NCBI RefSeq assembly: GCF_018618415.1
Contig: NZ_JACSMA010000002.1
Location: 620,001-684,000, forward strand
Reading direction: 5' to 3'
DNA from: Exiguobacterium sp. s146
GTDB taxonomy: Bacteria; Bacillota; Bacilli; Exiguobacteriales; Exiguobacteriaceae
DNA: 64,000 nt
Below, piece after piece: positions 41,248 through 49,523 of this stretch. The translations under genes and the position numbers were made by a program. Under the pieces are notes generated by a model, which was not told the origin of the DNA, made no database searches, and saw only the letters and a list, made by a program, of their open reading frames with translations. Position 1 is the stretch's first letter. The number at the start of each line of letters is the position of its first letter.

Positions 41248-42000
41248 ATGAAAGTGTACCCATGGATTTGGAAATGGTTTTTGGTTTGGTATGTCATCGG
41301 GGTCATCCTCGTTGGCTTTGATTTGTTGCCGAGTTGGCTCGAATGGGCGAACCCGGTGTTCTTATGGCTTGCTGGGACCATCGGCGGGTGGGTGATTGCG
41401 GACGGCGTCCGACATGCCCGTTTGATTGTCCCGTTCATCTTCTTCGGCTCGATCGCCGTCGAGACGCTCGGTGTCAAAACCGGGTTCCCGTTCAGCGAGT
41501 ATATTTACGCCGAGGCGTTCGGTCCGACCGTCTTCGGAGTGCCGGTCACAATCGGCGCGGCGTGGCTCGCCGTCATCGGTTCGAGCTTTGCCGTCGCCCG
41601 CTTGTTCTCGTTCAAGAACCGCACGCTCTGGCTCGTCCCGTTCCTCGCCGTTTGGCTCGACATGGCGATCGATCCGGTCGCCGCGAACGTGAAAGGCTAT
41701 TGGGAATGGGCCAATGACGGTCTCTATTACGATATCCCGACGCAAAACTTCGTCGGTTGGTTCGGTCTGTCGCTCATCTTCTCGTGGCTCCTCGACCGGT
41801 TTGAAGTCGAGGCGGAACCGATGTTGCTCGGGCATGGTCGTTATTTGTTCGTCATGCTTCACGCCTTGTTCGGTGTCACGGCCGTCAACGCCGGCCTATA
41901 CGGGATCGGTGTGCTCAGTATCGTGACCGCCGCATGTCTCATCTTGATAGAACGGAGGAGCCGTCATGATCAAAGCGAGCAAAAAGAAATGGTTCAATAA
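41248..42000 (+). CDS. CruF/DUF422-family carotenoid biosynthesis membrane protein
   Basis: A 250-residue protein with seven hydrophobic segments. The conserved parts of the DUF422/CruF family are ETLGVKTGFPFSEYIYAEAF (about 73-92), WLDMAIDPVAANVKGYWEW (about 140-158) and NFVGWFGLSL (about 171-180). Members hydrate terminal double bonds of carotenoids (1',2'-hydratase, or bisanhydrobacterioruberin hydratase in archaea). This suggests hydroxylation of a C30 end group here. It starts the plus-strand carotenoid operon and overlaps the acyltransferase gene by 35 bp. Confidence 0.88.
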   Translation: MKVYPWIWKWFLVWYVIGVILVGFDLLPSWLEWANPVFLWLAGTIGGWVIADGVRHARLIVPFIFFGSIAVETLGVKTGFPFSEYIYAEAFGPTVFGVPVTIGAAWLAVIGSSFAVARLFSFKNRTLWLVPFLAVWLDMAIDPVAANVKGYWEWANDGLYYDIPTQNFVGWFGLSLIFSWLLDRFEVEAEPMLLGHGRYLFVMLHALFGVTAVNAGLYGIGVLSIVTAACLILIERRSRHDQSEQKEMVQ

Positions 42001-42664
42001 CCTGTTCTCGACGTTCGTCAAAGAGCGTCAAATCCGTCCATTTTTCCATACGATTCACGTCCGGGCCGATGACGTGCCGACACCCGGCCTGTTTTTGAGC
42101 ACCCACAGCTCTTGGTGGGACGGGATGATTTTGCTCATGTTGAATGAATATTATTTGCGCCACGATGTCCACGTCTTGATGGATGAGGACGGGTTGCGCC
42201 GCTTCCCGTTCTTCCGGCATTTAGGTGCGTTCTCCATCAAAAAAGGCAAACTGTCGGACGTGCGCGCCTCGCTCGACTATGCCAATCGGTTGTTAGTCGC
42301 AGGCAAGTCCGTCTGGGTGTTCCCGCAAGGACGTGAATATCCGCAGGAACAGCGCCCGCTCGAGATTGGTTCCGGTGCGACGATGTTGCTTCATCAACCG
42401 GAAGTCCGGCTGTGCGCCATCTATTACACGTTCGCGTCCCACGCTGCCCCGCTCGTCTATGTGCGATTCCGCAACCATACGGTCGTCTCCAAAACCCGGC
42501 GCGACCAAAAACACGAGCTCGCCGCAGCGCTCGAACGTCTCTATGACGACACGCGCGACGATGTGATCGCGCAATCCGACCGCTATATCGAATTATTCCC
42601 GCCGAAGCGCAGTTTGGCGGATTGGACGGAACACGTGCTCCAAATCGGAAGAGGTCGCTCATGA
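41966..42664 (+). CDS. Lysophospholipid-acyltransferase-type acyltransferase of the carotenoid cluster
   Basis: A 232-residue PlsC-family acyltransferase. The HX4D catalytic motif is LSTHSSWWDGMIL (His, Asp near 46-51), followed by FRHLGAFSIKKGKLSDVR, the block II Gly region and VWVFPQGREYP (block III, FPxGxR). It probably esterifies a carotenoid or its sugar with a fatty acid, as CrtO does in staphyloxanthin synthesis, though CrtO itself belongs to another fold. A CGGAGGAGCCGTC ribosome site precedes the ATG. Its stop overlaps the glycosyltransferase start by four bases. Confidence 0.87.
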   Translation: MIKASKKKWFNNLFSTFVKERQIRPFFHTIHVRADDVPTPGLFLSTHSSWWDGMILLMLNEYYLRHDVHVLMDEDGLRRFPFFRHLGAFSIKKGKLSDVRASLDYANRLLVAGKSVWVFPQGREYPQEQRPLEIGSGATMLLHQPEVRLCAIYYTFASHAAPLVYVRFRNHTVVSKTRRDQKHELAAALERLYDDTRDDVIAQSDRYIELFPPKRSLADWTEHVLQIGRGRS

Positions 42665-43728
42665 TTCTGTTCGTCATCACGGCCATGATGCTCGTCTTCA
42701 CGTTGGTAAACTTGCTGTTCCTCCGCCCGCTCACGGCGCCGGTACCGGCCCCGCCGACCGCGATTTGTATCCCGCTTCGGAACGAGGAGCGGAACGTGCC
42801 GAAGCTCATCACGAGTTTAAAGGCCGCCTTGACAGATGAATGCCACGTCTATTTATATGAGGACCGGTCCGATGACGGTACATACGAGGCGCTCATTCGA
42901 GCAATTGAAGACGATGCCCGCTTCACCATCTTCCGCGGGGTGCCGCTCCCGGACGGCTGGGCGGGCAAGGTCCACGCGTGCCATCAGTTGGCGACTCGGA
43001 CGAACGAGCCGTACATCTTGTTCCTCGATGCTGATGTGACGATCGATCCGACGTTCATCGGACGGTTGCACGGTACGCTCGAACGGGAAGGAGCCGTCTT
43101 CTTGTCCGGCTTCCCCCGTTTCCCGACACCGACCTGGCTCGGAAAGCTGTTGATTCCGATGCAGCACGTCCTGATTGCCCAACACTTGCCGCTGTTTTGG
43201 CGCAAAGTCCGCCATCCCGCCTTCGCTGCGGCCAACGGGATGAACGTGCTCGTCGAACGGGCGAGCTATGAGGATGTCGGCGGCCACGCCTCGATTCACG
43301 ATTCCTTGATTGACGACATCGATCTCTGTCGCGAGTTCAAACGACGTAAGAAAATCACGTCTCTCGTCAATGTCTCGCCGTATATCACGTGCGACATGTA
43401 TGCGACGAATGAAGAAGTCTGGAATGGGTTTTCAAAGAACGTATTCAAGGGAATGAATGAAGCAGTGGGCATTGCCCTTTATTTCTTTTTCTACTACGGC
43501 ATCCAGCTGTCTGCTTTCGTCGCCTTTCTCGTCCGCATGGACTGGATTTCATTCTTGGCGTGTGCGTCCGTCTTGCTCGCGCGCCTCGCCATCGACATCA
43601 AATCGGGAGGACGCCATTTTTGGCTCCATCCGTTCAGTCTCATCGCGTACTTGCTCCTCTTATCGAGCGCGGTCGTGCGTAAATGGCGACGAAAGCCGAT
43701 TTCATGGAAAGGCCGTACGTATCAATAA
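42661..43728 (+). CDS. Family 2 glycosyltransferase (CrtQ-like)
   Basis: A 355-residue membrane-associated GT2 protein with an N-terminal anchor (about 2-21) and two or three C-terminal segments. The GT-A motifs are AICIPLRNEERNVPKLI (about 34-50), LYEDRSDDGTYE, ILFLDADVTIDP (DXD-like near 120-131) and IDDIDLCREFKRR (ED/xxRR-like). It is similar in design to CrtQ, which attaches glucose to 4,4'-diaponeurosporenoate. The neighbours strongly support a carotenoid sugar transfer. The start was set at the ATG overlapping the upstream stop (ATGA). Confidence 0.9.
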   Translation: MILFVITAMMLVFTLVNLLFLRPLTAPVPAPPTAICIPLRNEERNVPKLITSLKAALTDECHVYLYEDRSDDGTYEALIRAIEDDARFTIFRGVPLPDGWAGKVHACHQLATRTNEPYILFLDADVTIDPTFIGRLHGTLEREGAVFLSGFPRFPTPTWLGKLLIPMQHVLIAQHLPLFWRKVRHPAFAAANGMNVLVERASYEDVGGHASIHDSLIDDIDLCREFKRRKKITSLVNVSPYITCDMYATNEEVWNGFSKNVFKGMNEAVGIALYFFFYYGIQLSAFVAFLVRMDWISFLACASVLLARLAIDIKSGGRHFWLHPFSLIAYLLLLSSAVVRKWRRKPISWKGRTYQ

Positions 43729-43742
43729 TTAGGAGGCATAAC

Positions 43743-45209
43743 ATGAAACATATCGCCATTATCGGCGCCGGGCTCGGCGGCTTGAGTGCCGCCGTCACCT
43801 TGGCGGCCCGCGGTTACGACGTGACCGTCATTGAAAAGAATGAACATGTCGGCGGGAAGCTCATGCCGATCATCACCGACGGACACCGCTTCGACTTCGG
43901 ACCGAATACGATCACGATGCCGGACGTGTTCCGTTCCGTCATCCGCAACAGCGGTGCCAACCCAGATGACTATTTCGAGCTCGTCAAACTCGAGTCACAC
44001 ACGGTCAACCATTTCTCGGACGGTTCGACCTTCACATTCGATTCGGACCGCGAAAAAATGGAAGCCGAGGTGCGCCGTCTGACCGGCGACAAGGCCGATA
44101 AAAACCAATTGGCCGCTTACTTAGACAAGGCGGAGAAACTGTTCGAGATTGCCAACAACCGCTTCTTCACACGGATGGACTCGAAAATCGACACCGGTCT
44201 TTGGGCCGACATGATGAAAGTACATCCGCTCAAGAGCCTGCATGCGCTCCATAAGAAGTACTTCAAGGACCCGCGCATCATCCAAGCGCTCGACCGGTAT
44301 GCCACGTATATCGGCAGCAGCCCATACGTCACACCGGGCACGTTCGCGCTCATCTCGCATCTCGAGCTGAATGATGGTGTCTATTTCGCCAAGGACGGGA
44401 ACTGGACGATTGCGAAAGGGTTCGCGAAACGGGCGAGCGAGCTCGGCGTCGAGTTCCGGCTCGGCCATGAGGTCACGAAAATCGAAGTGACGAACGGCAA
44501 GGCCCATGCGGTCGTCATCGACCATGAAGAGGTCGTGTCGTGCGACGCCGTCCTGTTGAACGGGGAATTGCTCACTCAATATCCACGTCTCGTCGACGCA
44601 ACGGACCGTCCTTCGTTCCCGGTGCCGACACGCGACACGATTGAACCGTCCGTGTCCGCTTTCGTCATCATGGTCGGCTTGAACAAACGATTGAACCTCG
44701 CCCATCACAACGTCTATTTCTCAGACGACTACGAGGCCGAATTCCGAGCCTTGTTCGAAGAGGAACGCTACGCCGACGAGCCGACGATTTATATCTCGAA
44801 CTCGGCCCATACCGATCCGTCCATGGGGGAAGCTGGCGATAACTTATTCATCCTTGTCAACGCGCCGGCCCATATGACCGATATCGATGCCGAGACGTAC
44901 GAGCATTTGATTCGTCGACGGCTCCGTACGTTCGGTGTCGATTGGGAAGACAGTGACGTCCTGTTCCACCGTCGCGTCACTCCGCTCGACTTGACCCGTG
45001 ATTTTTACGCCTACTACGGTGCTCTCTACGGCACATCAGCCAATTCGAAAAAAGGTGCGTTCTTCCGACCGTCGGCCCGCTCCGAAGACGTCTCGAACAT
45101 CTGGTTCGCAGGCGGTTCGACGCATCCTGGCGGCGGCAGCCCGATGGTGACGCTTTCAGGACAATTCGCGGCCCGGTCAATGTTAGAGGACATACCTCTG
45201 ACAATTTGA
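43743..45209 (+). CDS. CrtN-family carotenoid desaturase/oxidase (CrtNb/CrtP-like)
   Basis: A 488-residue FAD-dependent phytoene-desaturase-family protein. The dinucleotide fold is HIAIIGAGLGGLSAAVTLA (about 3-21) and GGKLMPIITDGHRFDFGP (about 37-54), and the C-terminal FAD motif is NIWFAGGSTHPGGGSPMV (about 452-469). Its position in the operon with an acyl- and a glycosyltransferase suits the oxidase that forms a terminal aldehyde or acid on a C30 carotenoid, rather than the desaturase. That assignment is by context. A TAGGAGGCATAAC ribosome site precedes the ATG. A 430 bp gap with an apparent small RNA follows. Confidence 0.88.
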   Translation: MKHIAIIGAGLGGLSAAVTLAARGYDVTVIEKNEHVGGKLMPIITDGHRFDFGPNTITMPDVFRSVIRNSGANPDDYFELVKLESHTVNHFSDGSTFTFDSDREKMEAEVRRLTGDKADKNQLAAYLDKAEKLFEIANNRFFTRMDSKIDTGLWADMMKVHPLKSLHALHKKYFKDPRIIQALDRYATYIGSSPYVTPGTFALISHLELNDGVYFAKDGNWTIAKGFAKRASELGVEFRLGHEVTKIEVTNGKAHAVVIDHEEVVSCDAVLLNGELLTQYPRLVDATDRPSFPVPTRDTIEPSVSAFVIMVGLNKRLNLAHHNVYFSDDYEAEFRALFEEERYADEPTIYISNSAHTDPSMGEAGDNLFILVNAPAHMTDIDAETYEHLIRRRLRTFGVDWEDSDVLFHRRVTPLDLTRDFYAYYGALYGTSANSKKGAFFRPSARSEDVSNIWFAGGSTHPGGGSPMVTLSGQFAARSMLEDIPLTI

Positions 45210-45236
45210 ACATTTTGTGAACAGAGGATTCGACAC

Positions 45237-45265
45237 TTGTCGACACGGGACAGACATGATAATAT
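45237..45265 (+). promoter_or_regulatory. Promoter of the C-rich-loop small RNA
   Basis: TTGTCG (45237-45242) and TAATAT (45260-45265) are exactly 17 nt apart, 28 nt after the upstream stop codon. Transcription should start near 45272. Confidence 0.72.
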
Positions 45266-45271
45266 CATAAT

Positions 45272-45599
45272 CGAGTTCAAGCAGTTTCGTAACGTTGGTT
45301 ACACCTGTAGCGATCGAATGGCTTCCCCGAGCCTATCGCGTTTTGAACTTGTCACACCCGAGAAAAAAAGTGATGAGCGAGTTTCCCCACTCGTATCCCG
45401 CAGCTGGAACAGCATGCATCTGATGTTCCCCCTTAGTCCATCAAGCATCCTGCTTCAGCGAAGATGCCCCATCGTTTCATTCCCCATGAGACGAGGCACA
45501 TCTTTAGGGTTTCATCACGTCCGATTCGTTCGTTTCCCCGATGAACGAATCACATAACGCTTACACCACTTTTGGTCCCCCGCCAAAAGTGGTTTTTTT
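45272..45599 (+). ncRNA. Apparent structured small RNA of about 330 nt with repeated UCCCC hairpin loops
   Basis: The segment has a promoter, no convincing coding frame, a chain of hairpins and a terminator. Stems and loops seen: GGCT (45320-45323)/AGCC inside GCGAT/ATCGC, loop TCCCCG; CGAGT (45378-45382)/ACTCG, loop TTCCCC; TGATG (45421-45425)/CATCA, loop with TTCCCCC; TCGTTTCAT (45472-45480)/ATGAGACGA, loop TCCCC; GATTCGTTC (45523-45531)/GAACGAATC, loop with TTTCCCC; and the terminator stem, loop TCCCCCG. An outer stem AGTTCAA/TTGAACT (45274-45280/45343-45349) closes the first part. I do not recognise it as 6S, SRP, RNase P, tmRNA or a known riboswitch. The loops suggest pairing with Shine-Dalgarno sequences. 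Confidence 0.72.
45565..45599 (+). terminator. Terminator of the small RNA, with a UCCCCC loop
   Basis: CCACTTTTGG (45566-45575) pairs perfectly with CCAAAAGTGG (45583-45592) around TCCCCCG, followed by seven T. Confidence 0.95.
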
Positions 45600-45603
45600 G
45601 TGC

Positions 45604-45638
45604 ACAAAAAAGGCAGCCGTCTCGAGACGGCTGCCTTT
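45604..45638 (-). terminator. Terminator of crtM, a perfect 30-bp palindrome
   Basis: AAAGGCAGCCGTCTC (45609-45623) is followed by its exact reverse complement (45624-45638). On the minus strand it continues into a run of T. Confidence 0.9.
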
Positions 45639-45640
45639 GC

Positions 45641-46480
45641 TTATAGTCGGGCCAACAACTTGCCTTTTTGAATCGTCGAGACGTACGCCCGCTTTGTGAA
45701 GACGTCATGCCCGTTCTGCCGGGCGGCGTCTAAAATCCCTTCATAGAGGAGCGCTGCCGCCGCGACCGGCTTCCGGCTCGTCACGGGATACAAGTGATGC
45801 GTCTCCCGAGCGCTCGTATATAATGCTTCCGCACGCCGGGCCATCGTCTCCCAGACGTCGATGAACGCCGGGGTCACTTGCCGTGCGAACAAATCGGCTT
45901 CTGCGACATCGAACTCGGTGAGCAACGACTGCGGCACATAAATCCGGTCGCGGTCTAAGTCTTCCCCGACGTCGCGCAAGATGTTCGTCAACTGCATGGC
46001 AATCCCTAAATCGATGGCGCCTTGTTTCAACTGCTGGCGTCCGGCCGCATCGGCGTCCGGCGCGAGAATCGGCAACAGCATCAATCCGACGGTGCTGGCC
46101 GCATAATAGCCATACTGCTCCGTCTCCTCGATCGTCGCATAGCGCGTCTTATGTAAGTCCCATTTCATGCCTTCGGCCAACTCGAAGAACGGTTCGACGT
46201 CCATGTCGTATCGCTTCCAGACGTCCTCGAGCGCCACCCAGAGCGCGTCCGACAACGGTTCACCCGCCAAGAAACGATCGAACTCGGCCAAAAATTGCGT
46301 CAAACTTTCTTCTGGCCGGTCCGATTCATCGACCGCGTCATCGAGCGTCCGACAAAACGTATAGACCGCAGCCACGGCTTGGCGGTCAGGTTTAGAGAGC
46401 AGGGAAAAGGCCCGATAGAACGTGAGCGAGCCTTTTTTCATTACGTCTTCACATTGACGATACGCTTCTTGTGTCGTCAT
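45641..46480 (-). CDS. crtM: Dehydrosqualene synthase (squalene/phytoene synthase family)
   Basis: A 279-residue trans-isoprenyl head-to-head synthase of CrtM length. The two aspartate-rich motifs are RTLDDAVDES (DDAVD at 47-51) and NILRDVGEDLDRDRIYVP (about 164-181). FYRAFSLLSKPDRQAV and AVYTFCR fit the family. It joins two farnesyl diphosphates into C30 dehydrosqualene, the first step of the pathway. A C40 phytoene synthase is less likely given the CrtN-type enzymes alongside. It overlaps the upstream gene by 32 bp and is last in the minus-strand operon. Confidence 0.92.
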   Translation of the reverse strand: MTTQEAYRQCEDVMKKGSLTFYRAFSLLSKPDRQAVAAVYTFCRTLDDAVDESDRPEESLTQFLAEFDRFLAGEPLSDALWVALEDVWKRYDMDVEPFFELAEGMKWDLHKTRYATIEETEQYGYYAASTVGLMLLPILAPDADAAGRQQLKQGAIDLGIAMQLTNILRDVGEDLDRDRIYVPQSLLTEFDVAEADLFARQVTPAFIDVWETMARRAEALYTSARETHHLYPVTSRKPVAAAALLYEGILDAARQNGHDVFTKRAYVSTIQKGKLLARL

Positions 46481-47927
46481 GGTACAATGCCCCCATTTCT
46501 TCTTCCATTCTTTTCACTAATAGTTGCGAGCCGATCATGACGATTGGGACGCCTCCGCATGGGTGGACCGATGCCCCGACCGCATAGAGACGGTCGATAT
46601 GGGGATACGGACGGGCCTGCGGTTTGAACGCGGCCGACTGGGTCAATTTCGGGGCGATGCCAAAGCTTCCGCCCTCGAACAAACCGAATCGTTCCGCGTC
46701 CATCGGCGTCCGGACCTTCATCTCGATGACCCGGTCTCTGAAATCGGGCACCATCCGTTCGATGCGGCCCATCAAATGCTCGATGGCACCGCTCGCTTCG
46801 AAGTCTTCCCGTTCTAATTTACGCGGCACCGGCACGAGCACGTAGAGCACACTCGTCCCCGTCGGCGCGAGCGAGTCATCGATGATGGACGGATTGAACG
46901 TATACATCGCTGGATACTTGCTCAGTTTACCATCTTCGAAGATGGTCTGCATCGACCCGGCGAAATCATTCGGTAAATCGAATTGGTGGACCGGCAAGTC
47001 GATGTCCCCATCCACGGTGAAATACAGTAACAGCGTGCCGCTCGACGGTTCATACGACTTAAGTTTGACACCATCAATCAGCCGCTCCATGAGCGGGAAA
47101 TCGCCGTTCACGACGACCGCATCGTACGGATGGACGCCCCCATCGACGACGACCGCATCGGCCCGTCCATCGGCGACGCGGACGCGTTCGACGTTCGCTT
47201 CTAACTTGAACGTGACGCCCCGCCGCTTCAACTCTTTTTCTATTTTCGTCGCGAGCGAGAAATATCCTCCTTTGACGTACCAAATCCCTTCTTCTTGCTC
47301 CCGATACGGAATCAAGCCGTAAAGGGATGGGGTATCGTACGGGTTGCCGCCGATATAGAGCGTTTGCAGGCTATAGGCGATGCGGAGACGCTCGTCTTTA
47401 AAGAAGCGTTTCATGTTCTCATGCGCCGTCTCAAACGCCTTCAAGCGCATGAGGAGCATCAACAGCTTCGGCTCGAACAAATCCGTCTTGCTCTTATAGC
47501 CCCGGTCCAAGAACGCATCGAAGCCGAGTCGGTACTCTTCTCGTTTTTGCGCCATATATTTTTTGAATCCGGCACCCTCGTTGAAGAGACGGTCGATTTC
47601 GGCCGCCTGGCGCTCGATGTCACGATATTTATAGAACGTCGTTCCGTCCTCATAACGCAGACGATAGAGCGGGTCGACTTCAAGCAGCTCGAGCTCACGC
47701 TCCGGGAAGCCGGCTTCTAACAGCTGACTTTTCAGTTTCCCGGGTAATAAGACGATGGTCGGCCCTTCATCGACGCGGGCGCCGTTCTCGAACTCGACGT
47801 AATTGAGGCGTCCCCCGACACGGGATTCTTTCTCATAAATGGTCACGTGCAATGACGGATATTTATGGGTCAGGAGCAAGGCCGCGTATAGCGACCCGAT
47901 TCCGGCACCGACGAAGCTGATGTTCAT
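46449..47927 (-). CDS. crtN: Diapophytoene/dehydrosqualene desaturase-type CrtN-family protein
   Basis: A 492-residue FAD-dependent desaturase. ISFVGAGIGSLYAALLL (about 3-19), RVGGRLNYVEFENGARVDEG (about 37-56) and LYAVGASVHPCGGVPIVM (about 450-467) are the FAD motifs. The segment SLQTLYIGGNPYDTPSLYGL resembles the equivalent part of staphylococcal CrtN, so this is the best candidate for dehydrosqualene desaturase. The other CrtN-family members cannot be excluded for that step. It overlaps the 47924 gene by four bases (ATGA) and crtM by 32. Confidence 0.87.
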   Translation of the reverse strand: MNISFVGAGIGSLYAALLLTHKYPSLHVTIYEKESRVGGRLNYVEFENGARVDEGPTIVLLPGKLKSQLLEAGFPERELELLEVDPLYRLRYEDGTTFYKYRDIERQAAEIDRLFNEGAGFKKYMAQKREEYRLGFDAFLDRGYKSKTDLFEPKLLMLLMRLKAFETAHENMKRFFKDERLRIAYSLQTLYIGGNPYDTPSLYGLIPYREQEEGIWYVKGGYFSLATKIEKELKRRGVTFKLEANVERVRVADGRADAVVVDGGVHPYDAVVVNGDFPLMERLIDGVKLKSYEPSSGTLLLYFTVDGDIDLPVHQFDLPNDFAGSMQTIFEDGKLSKYPAMYTFNPSIIDDSLAPTGTSVLYVLVPVPRKLEREDFEASGAIEHLMGRIERMVPDFRDRVIEMKVRTPMDAERFGLFEGGSFGIAPKLTQSAAFKPQARPYPHIDRLYAVGASVHPCGGVPIVMIGSQLLVKRMEEEMGALYHDDTRSVSSM

Positions 47928-49417
47928 TGGCCGACACCTGCCCGGTCACGCAATAAGTTTGCCGTAATCCGTGCCGATTCGAAAATCGTCGGAAGTCCGC
48001 TGCCTGGATGGGTACCCCCGCCGACGAGCCAGACGTGATCGAGTTCCTCGAACTGGTTATGCGGACGGAAATACATCATCTGCGACAAGTTGTGCCCGAG
48101 GTTGAACGTGGCCCCTTCGTACACACCGAACGCTTCCCAGTCGTTTGGCGTGAGCGGCTGCATGACCTCGATGTGCTGGCGAATGTCGCGATAAGGCGAA
48201 CGGGTCTCGAGCGCATCGAGGACGCGTTCCGTCATCGTCGCCTCGAGTTTCTCCCAAGGCAAGTTCGACAAATTGTTCGGGACCGGCACGAGGACGTAAA
48301 GTGATGATTTACCGGCCGGTGCGAGCGTCGGATCAAGATTGGACGCGTTTTGTACGTAGAAGGAGAAGTCCTCGCTCAGCTTCAAATCTTGCGTCATCTC
48401 TTTCACGTTCCGCTCGTAGTCGTCGGCGAAATGAATCGAGTGATGGGCGACGTCGTCATAGACGCGATCGAGCCCGAGATAGAGCATGAACGTCGAGCAC
48501 GAGTAACGCTTCTTCTTCAACTGTTTCGGACTCCAGCGCGTGAGCGCATCACTCGGGACGAGCGTCGTCATCGCATGGGCGAAATCGGCCCCGACGATGA
48601 CTTCATCGAAGGCGTAATGGACGTTGTTTGACACGAGTCCGTTGACCGTCTTGCCGTCGAGCAAGAGACGGTCGACGCCTTCTCCGAGACGAATCTCTCC
48701 GCCCTCTTCTTCGATGACGCGCGCCATCGCCGTACAGAGTTGGTTCACGCCGCCAATCGGGTGATGGACGCCGTAAGCATGTTCCATGTACGACAAAATC
48801 GAGAAGCCGCCGGGGCAATCCCACGCCGACATCCCTAAATATTTGGCTTGGAACGTGAAGGCGTACTTCAGCTCTTCGCTCGTGAAATATTCCGATAACA
48901 CGTCATATAACGATTTCCCAATCGACAAGAACGGTAACGCCTTCAAGACGCGCGTGGCCACGTAGTCCGTCAGCTTGTCATGTGCCGTCTGCAAGACCGG
49001 CATCAATTTCGACAGCTTGATCGCTTGTTCGGCCATGAAGCGCTCATAGCCCTCTCCGTTCCCGGGGAATTGCTCTTCAATCGCTTGATGCATTTGATCG
49101 CGGTCAGTCGTCATCGACAGAACCCGGTTCCCTCGGTCGAAATAAAGGTCGTACATCGGTTCGAGTCGTTTCATCTCGACATAGTCATGTAAATCCCGAC
49201 CCGTCTCTTCGAAAATCTCTTCTAAAATATACGGCATATTTAAAAAAGTCGGGCCACGATCGAACGCGAATTCTCCGACTTGAAGACGAGACGTCCGTCC
49301 ACCGACGAACGCCTGCTTCTCAAATACTGTTACCTTCACACCACGGCTTGCGAGCAGCATCGCGGCCGCAAGTCCTCCTGGTCCGGCACCGATCACGGCG
49401 ACTCTTTTTTCCGACAC
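47924..49417 (-). CDS. Third CrtN/CrtI-family desaturase or oxidase
   Basis: A 497-residue phytoene-desaturase-family protein. RVAVIGAGPGGLAAAMLLAS (about 5-24), FVGGRTSRLQVGEFAFDRGP (about 36-55) and VWLVGGGTHPGSGLPTIF (about 464-481) are the FAD motifs. It is more CrtI-like than its neighbour. It is the first gene of the minus-strand operon. The start was set at a GTG (49417), 9 nt after AGGGAG; the TTG three codons upstream abuts the ribosome site. In Halobacillus-type pathways three CrtN homologues share desaturation and end-group oxidation, a plausible model here. Confidence 0.87.
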   Translation of the reverse strand: MSEKRVAVIGAGPGGLAAAMLLASRGVKVTVFEKQAFVGGRTSRLQVGEFAFDRGPTFLNMPYILEEIFEETGRDLHDYVEMKRLEPMYDLYFDRGNRVLSMTTDRDQMHQAIEEQFPGNGEGYERFMAEQAIKLSKLMPVLQTAHDKLTDYVATRVLKALPFLSIGKSLYDVLSEYFTSEELKYAFTFQAKYLGMSAWDCPGGFSILSYMEHAYGVHHPIGGVNQLCTAMARVIEEEGGEIRLGEGVDRLLLDGKTVNGLVSNNVHYAFDEVIVGADFAHAMTTLVPSDALTRWSPKQLKKKRYSCSTFMLYLGLDRVYDDVAHHSIHFADDYERNVKEMTQDLKLSEDFSFYVQNASNLDPTLAPAGKSSLYVLVPVPNNLSNLPWEKLEATMTERVLDALETRSPYRDIRQHIEVMQPLTPNDWEAFGVYEGATFNLGHNLSQMMYFRPHNQFEELDHVWLVGGGTHPGSGLPTIFESARITANLLRDRAGVGQ

Positions 49418-49461
49418 GTTGAACAACTCCCTATGTGAATAGTCTCTTATGCTTCTATCTC

Positions 49462-49490
49462 ATTATAGAAATGACTGGAGACAAGTTCAA
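49462..49490 (-). promoter_or_regulatory. Promoter of the minus-strand carotenoid operon
   Basis: On the minus strand TTGAAC (49485-49490) and TATAAT (49462-49467) are 17 nt apart, a near-consensus SigA promoter. Confidence 0.78.
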
Positions 49491-49523
49491 ATTTGAATCG
49501 GCTCGTCGTGTGTCCGCCATGTG

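Noticed and set aside
45237-45557. Open frame of 106 codons on the plus strand through the small RNA region
   Set aside because: It starts inside the promoter -35 box, has no ribosome site, shows no codon preference like that of neighbouring genes and runs through several perfect hairpins.
45601-45638. Perfect 30-bp palindrome as a possible mobile-element end or recombination site
   Set aside because: It lies directly after the crtM stop and leads into a T run, so a terminator explains it.
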